Shown: positions 34,184 through 45,580, counted from the first letter of the stretch. The stretch: 64,000 bases of DNA from Hymenopus coronatus (GCA_030762935.1 CM060900.1:113518620-113582619), one strand, 5' to 3'. The notes: a model not told the origin generated them from the sequence alone. Program-made: numbers and translations.

Positions 34184-35122
34184 TATAAGCCGGCCAAGGC
34201 GAGTGCAGTCCTACTCAGGGAGCTGAGAGCAGGCGAACCAACATGAGGAGGCAATACGACTTCATACGTCATTAAATGTTGTACAGTCTGGTTTACTTCA
34301 CTAGCACGCCACGTAGTATTTAGTGACTGATGGAACGCAAAGCGTGTTATTTGTGTTCTTAAGTTTTGCGACGAAGAGAAGAAAGAAGCTCAGAAAATAC
34401 CCATTACAGACATTACTGAAATTGTTGTCGCTTCTACCAGTTAGAATAAGATAATAATATACAAAATCAGAAAGGGGAACCGGTTTAAAGAAGGAGAGAC
34501 GAGCAAAATTGTATCACTTCACAAGATTGGTAACCTCTTGCAACAAAGTCGTTTTGGACGATATGGGCGAGTGTGTCATTAGAAGAAAATATTAGCAGTA
34601 ATACGTCGTTAAAAAGAAATCCCTAAGTTGCGCAAATTATTGAACTTTTGCAACAAGGAAATTGATTTCTTTGGTGTTAATGTATATAAAAAAAAAAAAA
34701 CGCTTAGGAAAATATTGCAATTTAAAAAGTGTAAAGATAAACGGAGTTCACTTAGAGAATGGAAGAAGAAATGGAAAGGATAACAATCAATCCAGGATTC
34801 GACAGCAATGCTGAATCGGTAGAAGAAACTGCCATTGAACCGGAGACCGTCGCAGCAAGTGAGGGAGATGTCAAGGAATAATGCCAAGCACACGAGAGAG
34901 TGAACGTATGCACAAGTTTATTGTATTGTAATGAATTTGAGAATATATTTGATTGCTTATAATACGAATATACACACGAATTTAGTAGACACGCAAGGCA
35001 AATGCCATCATGAACTATCGCTCGTGCTTACCTAACTGGACTGTACAGACGGGTGAGGAAGTCATTACATTTACAAGTGGCGCTCCCCGGTACAGGACTT
35101 CACTCGCCTTGGCCGGCTTATA
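34184..35122 (+). mobile_element. 939-bp TIR transposon lacking the catalytic core
   Basis: Terminal inverted repeats of 29 bp, 34184-34212 and 35094-35122 (TATAAGCCGGCCAAGGCGAG at the left end), with one or two mismatches. TA at both outer edges may be a TA duplication. Inside on the plus strand: a transposase N-terminal region, frame opening at about 34338 (LKFCDEEKKEAQKIPITDIT, KIRKGNRFKEG, then IPKLRKLLNFCNKEIDFFG and LRKILQFKKCKDKRSSL), then directly a C-terminal acidic tail in another frame (MEEEMERITINPGFDS ... GDVKE stop, 34759-34881). This layout fits insect Tc1/mariner-superfamily DDE_3 transposases with the DDE domain deleted. Non-autonomous deletion derivative. Confidence 0.75.
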
Positions 35123-35369
35123 CGTATGTTTTCCTACCTTTATTTATAAACAACAACTACAACAAAAACTTCATTTATTGATTATATAACATGCTGCGGA
35201 TTGTTGGACCCTTCAAAATTAATTTTATGAAGCAGACAGGTCTTAATTTCGCAGCCAAAATCTCGATTTTTACTAAATAAGCCGACTTTAAAATAACTTA
35301 ATTTAATTAGCCCAGTGCAACTATATACTCATATCCCTGGGTTTGATGATATTCCATTAGGTTTTCACC

Positions 35370-36080
35370 TGCTATACAGCTTAGTTACCACCTAAGCAGA
35401 CATAGTACCTACTGCGTTCCACCCAAAAAAATATGATATGCATATTTCATTTGAAATAAACGTTTTGAGATTCCTGGAGTTGTTTTAGAAAAACGTCTAT
35501 GTGTGTGCACCTGTGAACAGTACAGCTCAAAAACTAAACGCCAATTAAATAAAAACATGACATTTAACAAAAGTCGGTTACGTTCTGCATTTTATAGGGA
35601 TAGGACACCAAGATTTTCAAGAAAATCCTCCACCTCAAATAACTCTTTACTTGAAAACCTTTTCAAAAACTATTTTTTTCTCAAAACAGCTCTAACGGTT
35701 TTAGCTAAAAACATATTAAAGATGTTTTAAAACAAATGAACGTATGAATGCCATGTATTTTCTTGAGAAAAAAACATTTGAGGTCCTTTTAATTCTGAAT
35801 GACCTTTGCATAGCTGATAAACTGTAAGAGAAACAAAACCGTACTGCAAGCATTGTGGATCTCGTTAAAGCACACATTTTATGTCATAAACAATTTTTGT
35901 GGAGTTAGCTGTTTGCAAGATATTCCTTTCATTAGTTTGAATTTTCAAATAGTTACAACTTTTTTCAACTGGTGAATCTATATTCATATTTTCTTGTGGT
36001 CGTGCAAACAACGGGGAGTTTCAAAGCCATCACGTAGAGACATTTAAAAAACTGACAATCGCTTTACCTGCTATATCCTA
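35370..36080 (-). repeat. Family alpha dispersed repeat
   Basis: Minus-orientation copy: ACTGCGTTCCACCCAAAAAA, CAGTACAGCTCAAAAACTAA, GGACACCAAGATTTTCAAGA, CAGCTCTAACGGTTTTAGCT and GTGGATCTCGTTAAAGCACA, then GTGGAGTTAGCTGTTTGCAA. Confidence 0.75.
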
Positions 36081-36940
36081 TATCAAAATATATAAATGCC
36101 AATTTAAGGCTCATTGAATTGATAATTATAATTAATGTTGACGCAACGTAAGTTTGTAGAAGAGTGAGTAGAGAGTCATGTGAATGTGACATCAGGTGGT
36201 TTAATTTTAATACAGTTTCCTTAATTGGCCTCCTACAACCACAATATTATTAGTTTTGAATTATACGTAATCACTTCTAGGTTTTTTCATGCAATAATAA
36301 AAATGAGAGTTTCGTTGCTATACAAGTATTTGAAAAGATCAGATAACAGTGTTTGCCTTCAATAGATATTACGACTGTGGTTGCAAATTTTACATCTGAG
36401 CATAGTATATACTAATTATACTACAAAGTAAATATCTTGCCAAATAAATATGTACATGTTTTATTCTTTTCATATAATTTTCTTTCTTAGTAATGCAGCA
36501 CATGAATTACCACATTATACAAAAATACACACATATATGCACACAATTTACAGAAAAATAAACATAATATACACATAAAAAGGAAAATAGGCAAACAAAT
36601 ATGAAAAATATCCATTATTTTTATTTTAAAGTCCTTTCGGGGCTGTTTCTCCACTCATAAGCACAACAGCCCGGTATGTTTTCAGGGATATGCAGGCAAC
36701 TGAAATAGGTACATACACATACAATTGAAAATGGTTAATCAAAAATAACCCAACTGATTTGTTATAAAACAATGTTGACATTATTAAACCTAAAACAGGT
36801 AGAAACCATATAACTAGCGAACACATTTTACACAAAATGCAAGTGTTTCAACACAGCTGACAAGCCATTTGGAAAGCTTTGGCGAAATTCTAGGGCAACC
36901 AATCAGAATGAGCCTCAGCTTCGCCACACTGTAGTAAATA
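36081..36940. other. Non-coding, nothing recognised
   Basis: AT-rich; no gene or repeat family recognised. Confidence 0.45.
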
Positions 36941-37180
36941 TAGCCGGTCCCCATGGCCGCGCTCGCTCAAGTACCTTGCTTTTGTGCTTCGTGGCGCTGG
37001 GGATCATAGGTTCAAGTCCCGCCTTGGGCATAGGTGTTTGTAAATGTGTGTATTGCAACAAAAAGGAAAAACGGTAATCAAACAGAAAAGCACAGGAAGT
37101 GTTGAGGAAATAGGGAAAAAGTAAAGGGAATGCAGCGCCGGAGTACAAGGCGAGGCTCCTGAACTGTATTTTATTAGAAA
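36941..37180 (+). mobile_element. SINE family C
   Basis: Head AGCCGGTCCCCATGGCCGCG, box-B-like AGGTTCAAGTCCCGCCTTG, body ATGCAGCGCCGGAGTACAAG and end CTGAACTGTATTTTATTAG. Close to 29492-29728 but with a degenerate A-rich tail. Confidence 0.75.
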
Positions 37181-37846
37181 AAAGAATAGAGGCACTGTAT
37201 ACTGCGCTGCGGAGAGCGCTGTGATAAACTCTTGTCCCTGCCGTGGGGTTTGGCAGTCCGACTCGCCAGACTAAATACCATTGAGTTTGGCTGCTCGTTC
37301 GCTTCGTGTGCTTCATGTTTCTGCCCGTTTCGCCTGTTTCGTTTACCCCTGCCTGGCGATAGGTTATGCAGCATACTCGTACTCGAACAGTTTTTTTTAT
37401 CTCTAATGTAGACAAGGATATAAGGAGCGGGATACCTCGTTCACTGTGGCATTGAATGTGTTAATCGGGGGTGGTCGGGGGTCTTAATCACGCGAAGATA
37501 ACCACATAGGTCGGCACTTAGAATCGGAGAGACCACTGAGTTCAATGACAGGGACGCCCTAACTCGCTAACAATTCTATTTTCTATTCACTCTTAGGTTG
37601 ATCCGCGTCAAAACAGACCAACGTGGCCAGTGCACCGCGGTACAGCACAATAGCAATGCACGCAGGAATGTAATCCCATGCTAACAATCTAAACTATAGA
37701 ATGAATTTATTTTTAAATTGCATATGCTAATTAAATACCTAAGAGTTGAATTGACGCCGATTTGTACCGTTAAAGAGAGCCACAGATCCCAGTTTGCTAT
37801 TTGTATGAGTCACCTGATTTCCGCAATATTGTTTACACAGTAACGG
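37181..37846. other. Non-coding, GC-richer patch
   Basis: No gene recognised. 37195-37390 is GC-richer than its surroundings and may belong to an unrecognised element. Confidence 0.35.
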
Positions 37847-38220
37847 TTGCTGCTGTTTAGAATCATAGAGCACGGTTGCCGTGAATTTGCTCTTGCATCT
37901 TCGTCGAGTTACATAAAGCATAAGGCTGGTAAACTGTTAACTACAAATGAAAAAGCTATAATGTTGAATGTTTACTGTAAGTTTTGTGAGAAATATTCAA
38001 CATTTCCCGTGAAAGAAGTGGCGAAATTAGCATCTGTTTCGGTTACAAATATAGACAGTGCTCACAAAGAAAAATCTTAACGGAAAAAGTTGTTACACCC
38101 GGGAAAAAATGAAAGCGTGTGAAATACGCGATGCAAGAATGTGACGGTTTTGTAAAGAGTGCAATTTGCGTACTAATGTACAATTTCAAACAGTTGATAA
38201 GTGCATCATGTAACAAAGAA
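37847..38220 (+). pseudogene. Possible transposase N-terminal relic
   Basis: Open for 77 codons, then broken. LTTNEKAIMLNVYCKFCEKY and FPVKEVAKLASVSVTNI read like the helix-turn-helix start of insect Tc1/mariner-type transposases, and a following frame has PGKK and VKYAMQECDGFVKSAIC. This parallels the N-terminal part kept in the element at 34184-35122 in layout, not in sequence. No catalytic region or terminal repeats seen; tentative. Confidence 0.4.
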
Positions 38221-38739
38221 GAAGCGTTGTTTTGGGAGATGGGAGATGGATAAGTGCAAGTGACACAGTGACACAGTTGTTATAACCGGGTTATCAATCT
38301 TAAGTGTAAAGCTATAACACAAACATCTCAGACTATGATTACAGTTTATAGTTAATTATTACACGTGTACCCATTTATTTTGTTACGACTATCAATATTA
38401 ACACCATTATACATAAGAGAATGCTTTAGTTACCGTTAAAGTTGTCAGAAAAAGAGATCTGTTCGTTTTACATTAAATGTGCCACGTGGTCGTGAAAATA
38501 TGTCGGCATTTCTGGCGCGAAGGGCGGAAGGCTACATTATAACGTGCACTGATCGCTCGGCTTTCGTTTTTGGCGAGAATCAACTTGGCTGAATAGGCTT
38601 TAGTTTGAACGTCCCGGCACACTAGCGAGGAAGCACAGCGCCGGGAGAAAGTGACGAAGCGACGACCTGAAGAGTACCTTCACAGAGAGCACGTTTCCGC
38701 GCCATCTGCCATTCAGGCCAACGAACCGTCACCAACCAG
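38221..38739. other. Non-coding, GC-rich 3' half
   Basis: No gene recognised. 38500-38735 is CpG-rich (GCACAGCGCCGGGAGAAAG, GACGAAGCGACGACC), unlike the flanks; it could be retroposon body or an unassigned promoter. Confidence 0.35.
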
Positions 38740-38930
38740 ACTTGAAAGATGAATAGGAGGAAATGAAATGAAATGAGAAAAGAAAGGGAGAGGATCCCTA
38801 GTAACTGAAAGAACCCTCAGCATTCGCCTTGGTGGCCCGGGAAAACTCAGGGCAGAGTGCGCGGTCAGGAACGAAATCGGGACTTCCCATGTGACAGTTA
38901 AAAACAAACCGCCTGAGCCACCTGGCGTGA
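38740..38930 (-). mobile_element. SINE family D-like
   Basis: On the minus strand: CAGGTGGCTCAGGCGGTTTG (box A region), AAGTCCCGATTTCGTTCC (box B region), GAGTTTTCCCGGGCCACC, then a body ending in ATTTC repeats (GAAATGAAATGAAATGAG as given at 38759). Confidence 0.55.
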
Positions 38931-39289
38931 TTGCAATACTTATGTGGTCTGTAACTCATATTTTGTAGAAGTTCTAAATTATGAGCAGTTAAAAGTTATA
39001 CGTTAGGAATTCCCATTTCAGTTTTAGAATACTAAGAAACTACACACACGACTAGGGATAGCATCTTGGGGACCGATAGCGGGACAAAATCGAAGTTAGT
39101 AGCATGGTATATAGTTGTGATGTGTTGCCAATGCAGTGTGTACCTAGTGTAGTAATAGGAGAAAAATGGGGAACTGGTTGCGTGGTAGACTCTGATGTTT
39201 TCACTAGCAGTGGAAGGTGATTGGGCTTGGGTGGGTGGTAAACATAAATACCACTGATTTACTAGAACTAACAATTTTAATTTTTACAT

Positions 39290-39935
39290 ACATTCAATTG
39301 CTGTTGTGCAACAAGTCATCATTATCATCATCCGTTTCATTTTCTCTCAAGATACATAGATTACAATGCACAGCAACATACATTCGTAATGTCTCAAATG
39401 TGAATCGTCTCCGATTGGTACGTAAATTGTGAAAAACTTCGCTCCACATCACAAGATGTGATTGGAGCAAAACGAAAATAGGACACATCATCGACAATTG
39501 GGTCAGAAATTATGTATGTAGCAACATCTCGTATCACATTTCATATTTCACGCATTATTGAAAATCCGACATTTTTTCCAAACAATGTCTTCACTTTCTT
39601 TTTCTCACGATCTAAAACATGTGCCAGGAGTCTCTGATTAATTGCTTGCACAAGTTAATCGACAGCTTTCAGAGTTCGAGGCATTTCAATGTTCGTTGTT
39701 TCCAACTATGTGTTATTGTTCGTAGCTATGTCCTCAAAGAACTGCAAATGTTCATGCAATCGATTTGAAGCCAGAGATTTTATAATCTTGATTGAGATTA
39801 TACTATCATCAAAGACATTAATTATTGCCTCTAAAGCAGTATTGTAATATACAGCATAATATACTGCTGCGTCGAGCCACGTTCCGCAACGCGTTACTAC
39901 AGGTTGTTTACATGCGACGCGAGCAGTCACCATTG
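39290..39935 (-). pseudogene. hAT transposase fragment, CGGBP1-like, inside the 39053-40323 element
   Basis: Minus strand: TRCGTWLDAAVYYAVYY and FDDSIISIKIIKSLAS (39933-39706), then LVQAINQRLLAHVLDREKK, VIRDVATYIISD, FRFAPITSCDVERSFSQF and TNRRRFTFETLRMYVAVHCN (to 39294). The central TRWGTW and terminal APITSCDVERSFS motifs show the same family as 17-1375. A gap and frame changes break it; the N-terminal and DDE-bearing parts are missing. Confidence 0.8.
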
Positions 39936-39958
39936 CAGGTGACTGGTAGGTAGGTATA

Positions 39959-40262
39959 ACTCCTTGGCACGACAGCTCACGGGAAACCTTGGCCTACCGC
40001 CCGGCCGCTGCGTCCCCCATCTCGGTCCACTACAGACGTCATCCTCGAGTCCCTCCCGGCCGGTTAATGCGGTCCTCATGACCTGGAGCCGCTACTTCTC
40101 CATCAAGTAGCTCCTCAATTGACCAGGGACCTTACGAGGCTGAGTGCACCCCGGGCCAGGTCTCCCAGCGGGGGAAAAATCCCCACGCCGGTACTGGGGA
40201 TCGAACCCAGGTCTCCCGCTTGGTAGGCAGCTGCGCTACCACCGCTAAGGAGATGACCACTC
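39959..40262 (-). mobile_element. SINE family G, full copy, in the hAT element
   Basis: Minus-strand SINE with a clear tRNA-like head: box A GGTGGTAGCGCAGCTGCC and box B TGGGTTCGATCCCCAGTAC, then body GGCCCGGGGTGCACTCAGCC and CAGGTCATGAGGACCGCATT, ending CCAAGGAGTTAT. Flanked by GGTAGGTATA at 39949-39958 and 40263-40272. GC-rich against AT-rich flanks. Confidence 0.85.
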
Positions 40263-40323
40263 GGTAGGTATATAACTGGTAATTGCATGTGTCCCGCTAT
40301 CGGTCCCCAAGATGTTATCGCTA

Positions 40324-41368
40324 CAAGTGACTACCTTAGTTAAGGTATTCGTGACCCTTTAATTGCAAAATCTTCAATAACTGAGCAATCCATATCAAAC
40401 TTTTCTGATTTATAAGGGAACCAATACTAAGTGTTTTTTGGGCAAAAAGTGCAAAAAAAAAAAAAAAAGTTTTATGCACAGGTATATGCACAGAAGTCCC
40501 AGAATTCAACCGCACAAATTGGCAGGATTGTAGAGGGGTCCAAAATAAACAGTTTGAGATAGGTTATTAGCTATGGACTTAAATTGTTTGCTACAGCAAA
40601 AAAAAAAAAACTGTATTAAAGGTTAGCACGCTACTCATCAAACTGCAATGGGACCGTATCCTGAAACTCGAATTTCAGAGAGCGCAAATATATTGACATT
40701 ATTTAGTGCTATGGTTAGCGTGTGGACATTGCTTTAAGACGTTGAGGGAGTTGGAGGTTTAAGTTTCCATAGGTATAATTGTTTTTATGTTAACTCCTTT
40801 GTTTGGATGTTATAATGAACCCTTCATATTTTGCTACGTTGCTCAATATGATTTGTTCTACTGAAAAATAAAAAAGTATAATATACGATTAGCAACTAGG
40901 TGTAACGGAGAACGATGTAATAACAATTGCACTAAACACCTGAAGGGGTACACTTCTCCGTAACTCTCGAAAGAATTTCTAAAATGCAGTGTATCTCATA
41001 TTGACGCGCTGTGCAGTACATCTTACAATTGTATGCACAGTTCAGAGTTTACGAGACAATATCAATTGTGTCAAATGAACTTCAAATGAAATACAAAGTG
41101 TACAACCACCTCTAGAGTAAAGCAGGTGCCTACACAAAACTAGTTAAGGACTATTAGCTGCAAAGGAAATTGTATTCAGACTTTTCATATCTGCATGAAC
41201 GGCAAATAAAAAGAGACTTTGAGAAATAATACAATAGCCGATGTACAAAATAAAACAGATTACAGAACCACTGTTCGATGCGTTGACTGCAACATTCCTG
41301 TAGATTGCTCCCACGAAGCAGAACGGCCTAGGGCCACAGTAGTTGAAGTGGTTAAAACAACATTTGTT
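40324..41368. other. Non-coding, A-runs, weak tRNA-like patch
   Basis: No gene recognised. A-runs at 40454-40468 and 40600-40610. Around 40705-40775 ATGGTTAGCGTGTGGACATT and GAGGTTTAAGTTTCCATAGG are spaced like box A and box B, a possible decayed SINE. Confidence 0.35.
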
Positions 41369-41944
41369 TACTTTATTTAGATTTATTTAGATTCGTTCAG
41401 CACTAATTATGATATACATAATTGGAATAAAATACATTATAACTAAAAGTAACAAAGAGCATTATAATTTGTGAGGTCAGCCACATAAGGCCCCTCCGGC
41501 ATAAACAGATATGATTTTACACATTCATTCAGTGAGAGTCTTCTTTCTCGGAATCACTTCTTGAAGAAAACGGCAAATCCTGTGGGAGACGAGGAACTGC
41601 ATCAGATCTTTGTCCAAACGAGAAGTGTACTGCGCCAGGTACTAAGTGAAAATCCTGAAAAAACGTGCGAGCCTGAAATCGAACATGTGCAGAGACGGTA
41701 CTGAGTCCAGTACATGATGTATCTGAGTGTTTCTGATATACCAAGGTGCATTCATTATAAGCTTGATTTTGAAATACCTGCAGACGATTACTTTTGTTTG
41801 CGACTTCTCCTCCCCAAACTGGACAAGCATAGGTGAGTAAAGAACGAAGTAAAGATTTATATAAAAGAGAACCACTTGAAATTTGTAAGGAAAACTTGCG
41901 GTTGAGAACGGGATACAATTTGCGAAGTTTACGGACAAAATGCG
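41369..41944 (-). pseudogene. Jockey-type LINE, 5'-truncated 3' end
   Basis: Minus-strand end of a jockey-clade ORF2. After the RT domain it reads VRKLRKLYPVLNRKFSLQ, LLYKSLLRSLLTYACPVWG and NRLQVFQNQ; a frame change gives IMNAPWYIRNTQIHHVLDS, and RLARFF nearly completes the conserved tail. A roughly 150-bp 3' UTR ends in TCTAAATAA repeats (41369-41395), the short tandem tail of a LINE. The 5' truncation point abuts the mariner relic. It differs from the large LINE at 53-58 kb. Confidence 0.8.
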
Positions 41945-42535
41945 ATGAGTGATTCAATGGTGAGAAGATGGGTCCGACAGTTCAATGAAGGACGTAGTGA
42001 AGTGCACGATGAAGAACGAAGTGGGCGTCCATCTTTGGTTACAAAAGAACTGGTTCACGCGATTGATGACAAGATCCAGGAAAACAGCAAGTTTACAATT
42101 AGTGCTCTCGCTATGGAATTTCCCCAAAGCTCACGATCACTAATTCATGAAATTGTTACCGAAAAACTGAAATTTCGTAAACTTTGCTCACGTTGGGTAC
42201 CAAAGATTCTTACTGAGCAACACAAAACAAAACGGATGGGTAGCGCACTTCAGTTTTTAACCCGTTTAGATGAAGACGGCGAAGAATTTCTGACAGAGAT
42301 AGTCACAGGAGATGAGACTTGGGTTTCTTATGACACCCCTGAAAGTAAGCGGCAATCAATGGAATGGAGGCACACTTCATCCCCAGCAAAGGCTAAGCCG
42401 AAACAAATCTTGACACCTCGAAAAATGATGCGCACAGTATTCTGGGACTGGAAAGGCATCTTACTCATTGATTTCTTACCGCGTGGTCAAACAATCAAAG
42501 CAGATGTTTATTGCGAGACACTTAGGAAAATTGAA
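41945..42535 (+). pseudogene. Mariner transposase, truncated at both ends
   Basis: Intact frame for about 195 codons. It begins inside the N-terminal DNA-binding region (MVRRWVRQFNEGR, then DEERSGRPSLV), followed by FPQSSRSLIHEIVTEKL, TGDETWVSYDTPESKR with the first catalytic aspartate, WDWKGILLIDFLPRGQT and VYCETLRK. The second and third catalytic aspartates are lost because sequence switches to family alpha near 42540. The first part of the N-terminal domain is lost at the LINE junction. A typical mariner protein is about 340-350 residues. The unbroken frame suggests a relatively recent element, cut by later insertions or deletions. Confidence 0.88.
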
Positions 42536-42544
42536 GCCAATAAC

Positions 42545-43030
42545 CAGACACAAATTTTCAAGAAACCCCTCACCACTAACTACCCTTTCTTTACATGGAA
42601 TGCTTTTCGAAATAATGATATTCTCAAAAATGTCTGTAACAATTTTGATTAAAATGCCATGTATTAAGAATATTGAAATGACAAATAAAATGTATTTCTT
42701 GAATAATCTGGGAATAACCTGTGTGGTTCTTGATCATTCGGAAGGAATTTTGTATAATTTTGTATAACTGCTATACGTTAAGCGATAGTCAAAAAATGCT
42801 AAAAAAAGTGTAGAGCTCTTTAAAACACAATTTGCTTCAAATAACTCTTTTGTGATTTAGTCCATTTTTGAATATTCGATATTAATGGCTCGAAATGATA
42901 AAAACTTGTTATTCTGTGGAGCTTTAGTTGCTTGTCGCGATTATACGGGAAGAGAGTGAAATGCTAAGGCAGTTATACGAGATTCAGTTCTTAAACATTT
43001 GACTATCGCTATTCTCTTTGTATCTATAAC
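42545..43030 (-). repeat. Family alpha dispersed repeat, fused to mariner
   Basis: TTTTCAAGAAACCCCTCACC, TTTACATGGAATGCTTTTCG, CAATTTTGATTAAAATGCCA, TGTATTTCTTGAATAATCTG and GTGTAGAGCTCTTTAAAACA follow the alpha order. It starts mid-unit exactly where the mariner frame ends. Confidence 0.75.
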
Positions 43031-43317
43031 GAAATGTGTAATATAAACATTTTTGGAATTGTTTATCTCAATTAAAATTAAGTAGATATGAGCATAAAAA
43101 GGTCTTCGTTGGAATATTTTGTATAATCAGTAATAAACGACACAGGATGGATATAGGCATGTGAATGTAACACTTATATAGAATGTCACAGTATAAGTGA
43201 CTATTTCGTGATTGAGGTAACTTACGAATGTCTTTTTGTTACAGGTTGATCACTGAGCAGTATGTTGACTATTCCGGAACGTTGTCACATGAAGTCTAGT
43301 CTATAGAATGTTCCGTG

Positions 43318-43560
43318 CGATGAGCTGCGACGACGGTTTCAATGGAAATTTAGAAATTATGGACCAACGAATAAAACCATATGGAAACTGTTAAATAACT
43401 TTCAACGAATTGGCACTGTTGCTGACGAGTCTCGACCAGGTCGACCTTCCACAAGCACAGCTGACATTGACGCAAAACGGCAATAAATTGAATGGAGTCC
43501 TAAATCTTTACGTTGTTCTTCACGTCAATCATAAATTCCGAAATCATCAGTGTGAAGATT
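43318..43560 (+). pseudogene. Helix-turn-helix (DUF4817-type) transposon relic
   Basis: Plus strand: LRRRFQWKFRNYGPTNKTIW, LLNNFQRIGTVADESRPGRP and, after a stop, SPKSLRCSSRQS and IPKSSV. The pattern RRxFxxKF, FQxTGSVxDxxRPGRPR, then SPxxSxRxxSxxLxIPxxSV is the N-terminal double HTH seen in insect mariner-like proteins with a DUF4817-type domain. The DDE part is absent. Confidence 0.65.
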
Positions 43561-44879
43561 TTCGTTGAGAATGCCATAAAGTGGAAATCACTATTATTGT
43601 TACTACTAGAGCCGGGATTCTGTAACTTTGTTACCGTACATGTAGTTATTAGAACCGCTAAAATTTCGACGAATTACACAGAAAGGACCCTTATTCCAAA
43701 GTTTTGAATTGCATATTTTTACATATGTTGAGGTACAATATTACTTCAGATAATAATGCATAATATTATATATTGTACCAATGAGAACATCAGTCTTTAT
43801 TGATCACTAGAATACACGTATTACAGCAGTTATACTTTGGTATCTAAATAGCATTGCCACTGCGTACACGCCACTTCCTTAGCATTCCTAGATTGACTTC
43901 TTAACTCACTTCACTTCAGTTCACCCTTATATATTCCCAGTCTTAGAAATTGCTGAATATTACGTTTTGTCCATTAGAAAGAGATTATTCAGAAAAAAAA
44001 TCTGCTGGGCCTGGGGGTAAAGAAGGTCCGAGAAGTCTTGCAGGGAAACACACAAGACCTTTGTTTACCAGGCTATTGTGTCTGTTCGCTCTATTTTTGA
44101 CCGGGCGAGGCAGCGATCCCTTCAGCGGTCGCTCTAGTTCGCACGCCGCCGTTACAATATTTTAATATTATTGCGGAGTTATTGTATTTTTTTCGTCAAT
44201 TCCATAATTTACGTGACAAAGAAAGAAAGAAACAAACAAAATTATTAATGTGCTTCTCATACACTGTCATCGGTCCATTACCGTTACACCCAAAGCTGAA
44301 CTTCATGATTTCGATTGGACAACACTGAAATTTTACCTTTCTTATTCTCAAACGGTGCAGAACTTGTGACAGTCAGCAGTGTTGTCAGACTTGACGGTTT
44401 TTCGCAGTCTTGGTTATCGGTTTTCTCTGAAAGGAGCCTTCGAAAACATTTGACGACTGACGATTAAATTTGCCTAGTAAAAACATGAGTGGCGATGATA
44501 TGGTTATTGCCTTACCTTTCAAAGTAACTAAATGCATTTACAAACGAATTATCGACTTCAATATCTATGTAAGGGATTCTGCTGTGCATTGTATGGAGAG
44601 CTGTTAAGCGTTTGTAGTCAACAATGAGAATTTTTATGCTGATTGCATGCAAGAGCGACGCATTCATCTTTGCTTAGATTCAAATTGCTGCTTGATTATC
44701 CATTACATAAGATAGCACCTTATAGTACATGCCATTGCTTAATGGGAGATGTTGGTGACATTTTTAGAAAAACAATTTTTTCTAATATTTTTACTTGGTA
44801 GATTACACATTTGTGAAAATGTTAAGGATACTGTGTTTGTTTGCCCACCTCTTATACCTTAATTAAAAATCTCAATCTG
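43561..44879. other. Non-coding, unresolved
   Basis: No certain gene. CTAGAGCCGGGATTCTG at 43608 resembles the candidate hAT end at 50167. 44090-44155 is a short GC-rich patch. A 41-codon frame starts at ATG 44485 after a TCAGACT initiator-like site, with GTAAGG in frame at 44569. This could be a tiny first exon, but the peptide (MSGDDMVIALPFKVTKCIYK...) is not recognised. Confidence 0.3.
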
Positions 44880-45580
44880 ATTTTAGAAGAAAAAGAATCT
44901 GATGTGTTACACTTTGCTTGGCCAGGAGTAGAACAAAAGAAAAACGTACACTTCCTGTCTGAGAAAAGTTTAAGTACTTCACAATTGAAACCAATAACAA
45001 GGAATATCTCGGAAACGGTTACCTCCACAACAAAAACGTAAAGGACATAAATTGTGTGTTTTGTCGTGATGTACATTTTCTGTGTAGTAAGTTTTTTCTA
45101 TCTCTTACGGTTTAGTAGCTAAGCAAAATTCGGCAAAATTCATCCACAATAAAGAGGTCTTCAGAGGGTATTCCCAAAAAATTCGAGACATACATTTTAT
45201 TTCGGACATAAATAGCTTTAATATAAGGGATTTTAATTAAATCGTTAGAGCTATTTTTAAGAAAATAAACATTTTCGAAATTTTTTCCATGTAAAGGGTA
45301 GTTTGTGGTGGGGGGATTTTTTTTTTAAAATCTTCGTGTCGCATCCTTGGAAGATACTAAACCTAAATACCAAGTTTGGTATTTTACGGTCTTTTCGTTT
45401 TGGGGCTATGCTGTCCACAGGCACACACACACGGACCTTTTTTAAAAAATGCTTCTTTTGGACTCAGGGGACTCCAAAACATATATTCCCGGTGAAATCT
45501 CGGTATCGAATTTTTGGGTGCATTACAATACCTTCTCTATCCTATGTACATTGTACATATGGGGCTAGAGAAAGTAATAA
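44880..45580 (+). repeat. Family alpha dispersed repeat
   Basis: Well-preserved plus-orientation copy: CCTGTCTGAGAAAAGTTTAA, ACAAGGAATATCTCGGAAAC, CTCTTACGGTTTAGTAGCTA, CCATGTAAAGGGTAGTTTGT, GGCTATGCTGTCCACAGGCA and GGTGAAATCTCGGTATCGAA, then ACCTTCTCTATCCTATGTAC. Confidence 0.85.

Larger units (their letters stand above)
39053..40323 (-). mobile_element. hAT element with recognisable terminal inverted repeats
   Basis: Ends are inverted repeats of about 33-35 bp with two or three mismatches: left TAGGGATAGCATCTTGGGGA from 39053, right (reverse) TAGCGATAACATCTTGGGGA from 40323, both continuing CCGATAGCGGGACA. The first bases fit the hAT end consensus YARNG. The flanking octamers CACACGAC (39045-39052) and CAAGTGAC (40324-40331) agree at 5 of 8 positions, consistent with a worn 8-bp target duplication. 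Inside lie the C-terminal half of a CGGBP1-like hAT transposase and a later SINE. Most of the transposase is absent, so it is non-autonomous. Confidence 0.75.

Noticed and set aside
38500..38740. CpG-rich patch as a second promoter
   Set aside because: No adjoining exon, initiator or NRF1-like site; it abuts a SINE and may be retroposon sequence.
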